The position numbers and the translations under genes were made by a program. 64,000 nucleotides of DNA from Orientallactaga sibirica (Eukaryota > Chordata > Mammalia > Rodentia > Dipodidae), in assembly GCA_036365145.1 (NCBI GenBank), contig JAEOAD010000004.1, forward strand, positions 48,886,001-48,950,000. The letters are read 5' to 3'. The notes beneath the pieces are model-generated. The model had not been told where the DNA came from, ran no database searches, and worked only from the letters and a program-made list of their open reading frames with translations. Below, piece after piece: positions 59,926-64,000 of this stretch (position 1 is the first letter of the stretch; every line of letters starts with the position of its first letter).

Positions 59926-59989
59926 GGGGTGTTCTGTGCGTGTGTGTGCCTGTGATTGCAGGCCACTGCCTGAATTTGGAGGTCATAGG
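59926..59989 (-). repeat. Inverted repeat, right arm (64 bp)
   Basis: Reverse complement of 58754-58817 except about three positions, mostly in the CA/TG portion. Adjoins a (TG)n tract at about 59907-59920. Confidence 0.93.
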
Positions 59990-60517
59990 GCAGCTTTCCT
60001 GTTAGTCCTCTCCTTCCCTCTTCATGAGGGTATCCATTCTGGATTTGTTCTCTGCTATTTGCTATGCTTAACATGAGCTTCTGGTAAATTCTCTAGTCTC
60101 TGCCTCTCATCTCGTCATTAGCTTCAGCATGCTGGAATTACAGAAGCCCTCCAAGGATCTCATGTATTATTTTTTTAATAGTTGCCTCCTTACACATCTG
60201 TGTTTCTCAGCCTCAGCATTAGTTCTTTGCTGGGACCTGTTTTCTTGTGCTAAGGTCAGAATGTTCGGACCCCCAAATTCACTTGTTGAAACCCAGTCCT
60301 CAGCTCAGTAGCACTATAAGCCTTTAACCTTTGGAGGTTTAGGTCATGGAAACACAAGTTGTCATCCTAGTAGCCATTAGGAAAGCAGTCAGCTGGGTAC
60401 AGATATCTGGTCTGTGACTAGGGAACAGTTGTCTGTGGGAAACTAAATGTTCTGTGTTTAGTTCAAATTTGTGAATCACGTTTTCCTATCATGTCACATA
60501 ACTTCATGGCCTTGACC

Positions 60518-60568
<51 letters not shown>

Positions 60569-61429
60569 GTGGGTGCTTGGGATTGAACTCATGCTGGCTC
60601 AGTCCTCAGCTCTTACCAGCTAAGCCTTCTCCCCAGCAGCGTACTTCATCATCAGGAGAACTAGCTGGGGTAACCACATGGCCAATATAACTACTGGGTC
60701 ACTGCCCCGTTCCAGTTTAAGACAAGAATCACGTAATCTTGTTCACCGATGTTAGGGAACAGAGTGAGCATTCAAATGTGACACCTGTAATTAGACAGAT
60801 CTATGGTTTTGCCACAGCTGTTTTAAGGATGAAGTAACTGTGGGGGTATTGAAAAAGAAGGAATTAATTACGACGTTTATTCATGCAGTTTATTTATGCT
60901 TCAGAGAATTCTTTGTGTTTTCAAAGAAGCTTCTCATGTTTGGCCTCAGGGTCCTAACGGGTTAATGTGGCATATTTGTTTGTTTATAGGTTATTAAGGG
61001 CACAGACCTTGAAGTAAACTCTCTAAATCTGTATATATATTTTAAGTGTTCAGGCTACAACTCAGGGTCTCACTCATGCTAGACTATGCCCTACACCCAC
61101 AGTCTCCTACATTTCTTATACTTTCACAGCCCCTTTATCAACTCCCTGGGATCCTAGTGGAGTTGAACAACAACAACAAAAAAAAATTCGGTGAACAGCC
61201 AGGGATTTAGGGAGAGTCAGGATTTACTTCAGAAAAAAAAAGGGGGGGAGGGTAGGATTGTGATTAGTGGTGGGAAAGAGATACTGGCAGGTAAAGCACC
61301 GGAAAGTTACTACTTGGGTTATTTTTTAACTGGAAGCCTCCACACCTAAGCGGTGTAGGTGCTTCGCACACGAACTTGTAAATGAACTTCTGGTCCTTTC
61401 CAGGAGACCTCGGAAGCTGAGGACCTGGC
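59990..61429. other. Unclassified proximal upstream region of STK39
   Basis: A pure T45 run at 60521-60565 is the tail of an antisense ID/tRNA-type SINE whose body ends GCTAAGCCTTCTCCCCAGC near 60638. An ID scrap is near 61045-61100. No gene is recognised. This part probably carries STK39 upstream regulatory sequence, but no specific site is supported. Confidence 0.5.
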
Positions 61430-61531
61430 AGTCCTTCCACGACCCCGCCCCTCGGAGTCCCAGGGGGCGTCTTGGGAAGAGTCTGATTGTCTGGGGCAAA
61501 GGCGGAGGGCGAGGGCCCCGAGTCCCGATAG

Positions 61532-64000
<2,469 letters not shown>

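Overview
This window is mammalian nuclear DNA, almost certainly from a rodent. It is AT-rich, has no compact gene array, and is packed with retroposons. Two SINE types dominate. One is a 7SL-derived B1-like element. The other is a tRNA-derived element about 200 bp long with recognisable pol III A and B boxes, a CT-rich segment and an AAAT-type tail. Together with ID-like and B4-like remnants, LINE-1, and MaLR/ERVL and class II endogenous retrovirus pieces, this fits a rodent outside the mouse/rat group. A dipodoid (jerboa-like) genome is my best guess, but that is an inference from repeat type only.

Only one protein-coding gene is convincingly present: the first coding exon of STK39 (SPAK kinase), plus strand, 61946-62192. 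It lies in a CpG island (about 61430-63060) and ends at a GT splice donor. Everything after it is the start of intron 1. Everything before about 61430 looks like the intergenic region 5' of STK39, made of decayed mobile elements with stretches that I cannot classify.

Layout: 0.58-6.4 kb holds an old LINE-1 with a 5' UTR of diverged monomers, broken ORF1 and ORF2, two internal deletions and a 3' UTR. 6.4-8.7 kb holds SINEs and an LTR. 8744-12545 is a near-perfect 1.9-kb tandem duplication. 13-25 kb holds SINEs, solo LTRs with target-site duplications, a long polypyrimidine tract and a tRNA-SINE/B1 composite. 25-31 kb is mostly unclassified with old SINEs. 31.5-34.6 kb is a MaLR element with the order LTR-internal-LTR-internal. 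34.6-40.3 kb is SINEs and unclassified sequence. 40.3-42.6 kb is the 3' end of an antisense LINE-1, whose 3' UTR visibly matches that of the first element. 45.7-47.8 kb is a decayed class II retrovirus env followed by a 3' LTR. 50.5-51.3 kb is a MaLR internal fragment with a surviving 156-codon frame. 52.6-54.5 kb holds two antisense LTRs and a second SINE composite. 54.5-61.4 kb is SINE-rich and includes a 64-bp inverted repeat with arms about 1.1 kb apart.

I found no CRISPR array, operon, tRNA or rRNA gene, and no sign of a new enzymatic or defence system. The points most worth checking are structural: the tandem duplication, the inverted repeat, the composite SINEs, the LTR-int-LTR-int arrangement, the class II env relic, and the long Pro/Ala tract and CAG run in STK39 exon 1. 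All family assignments were made by eye, without alignment tools.
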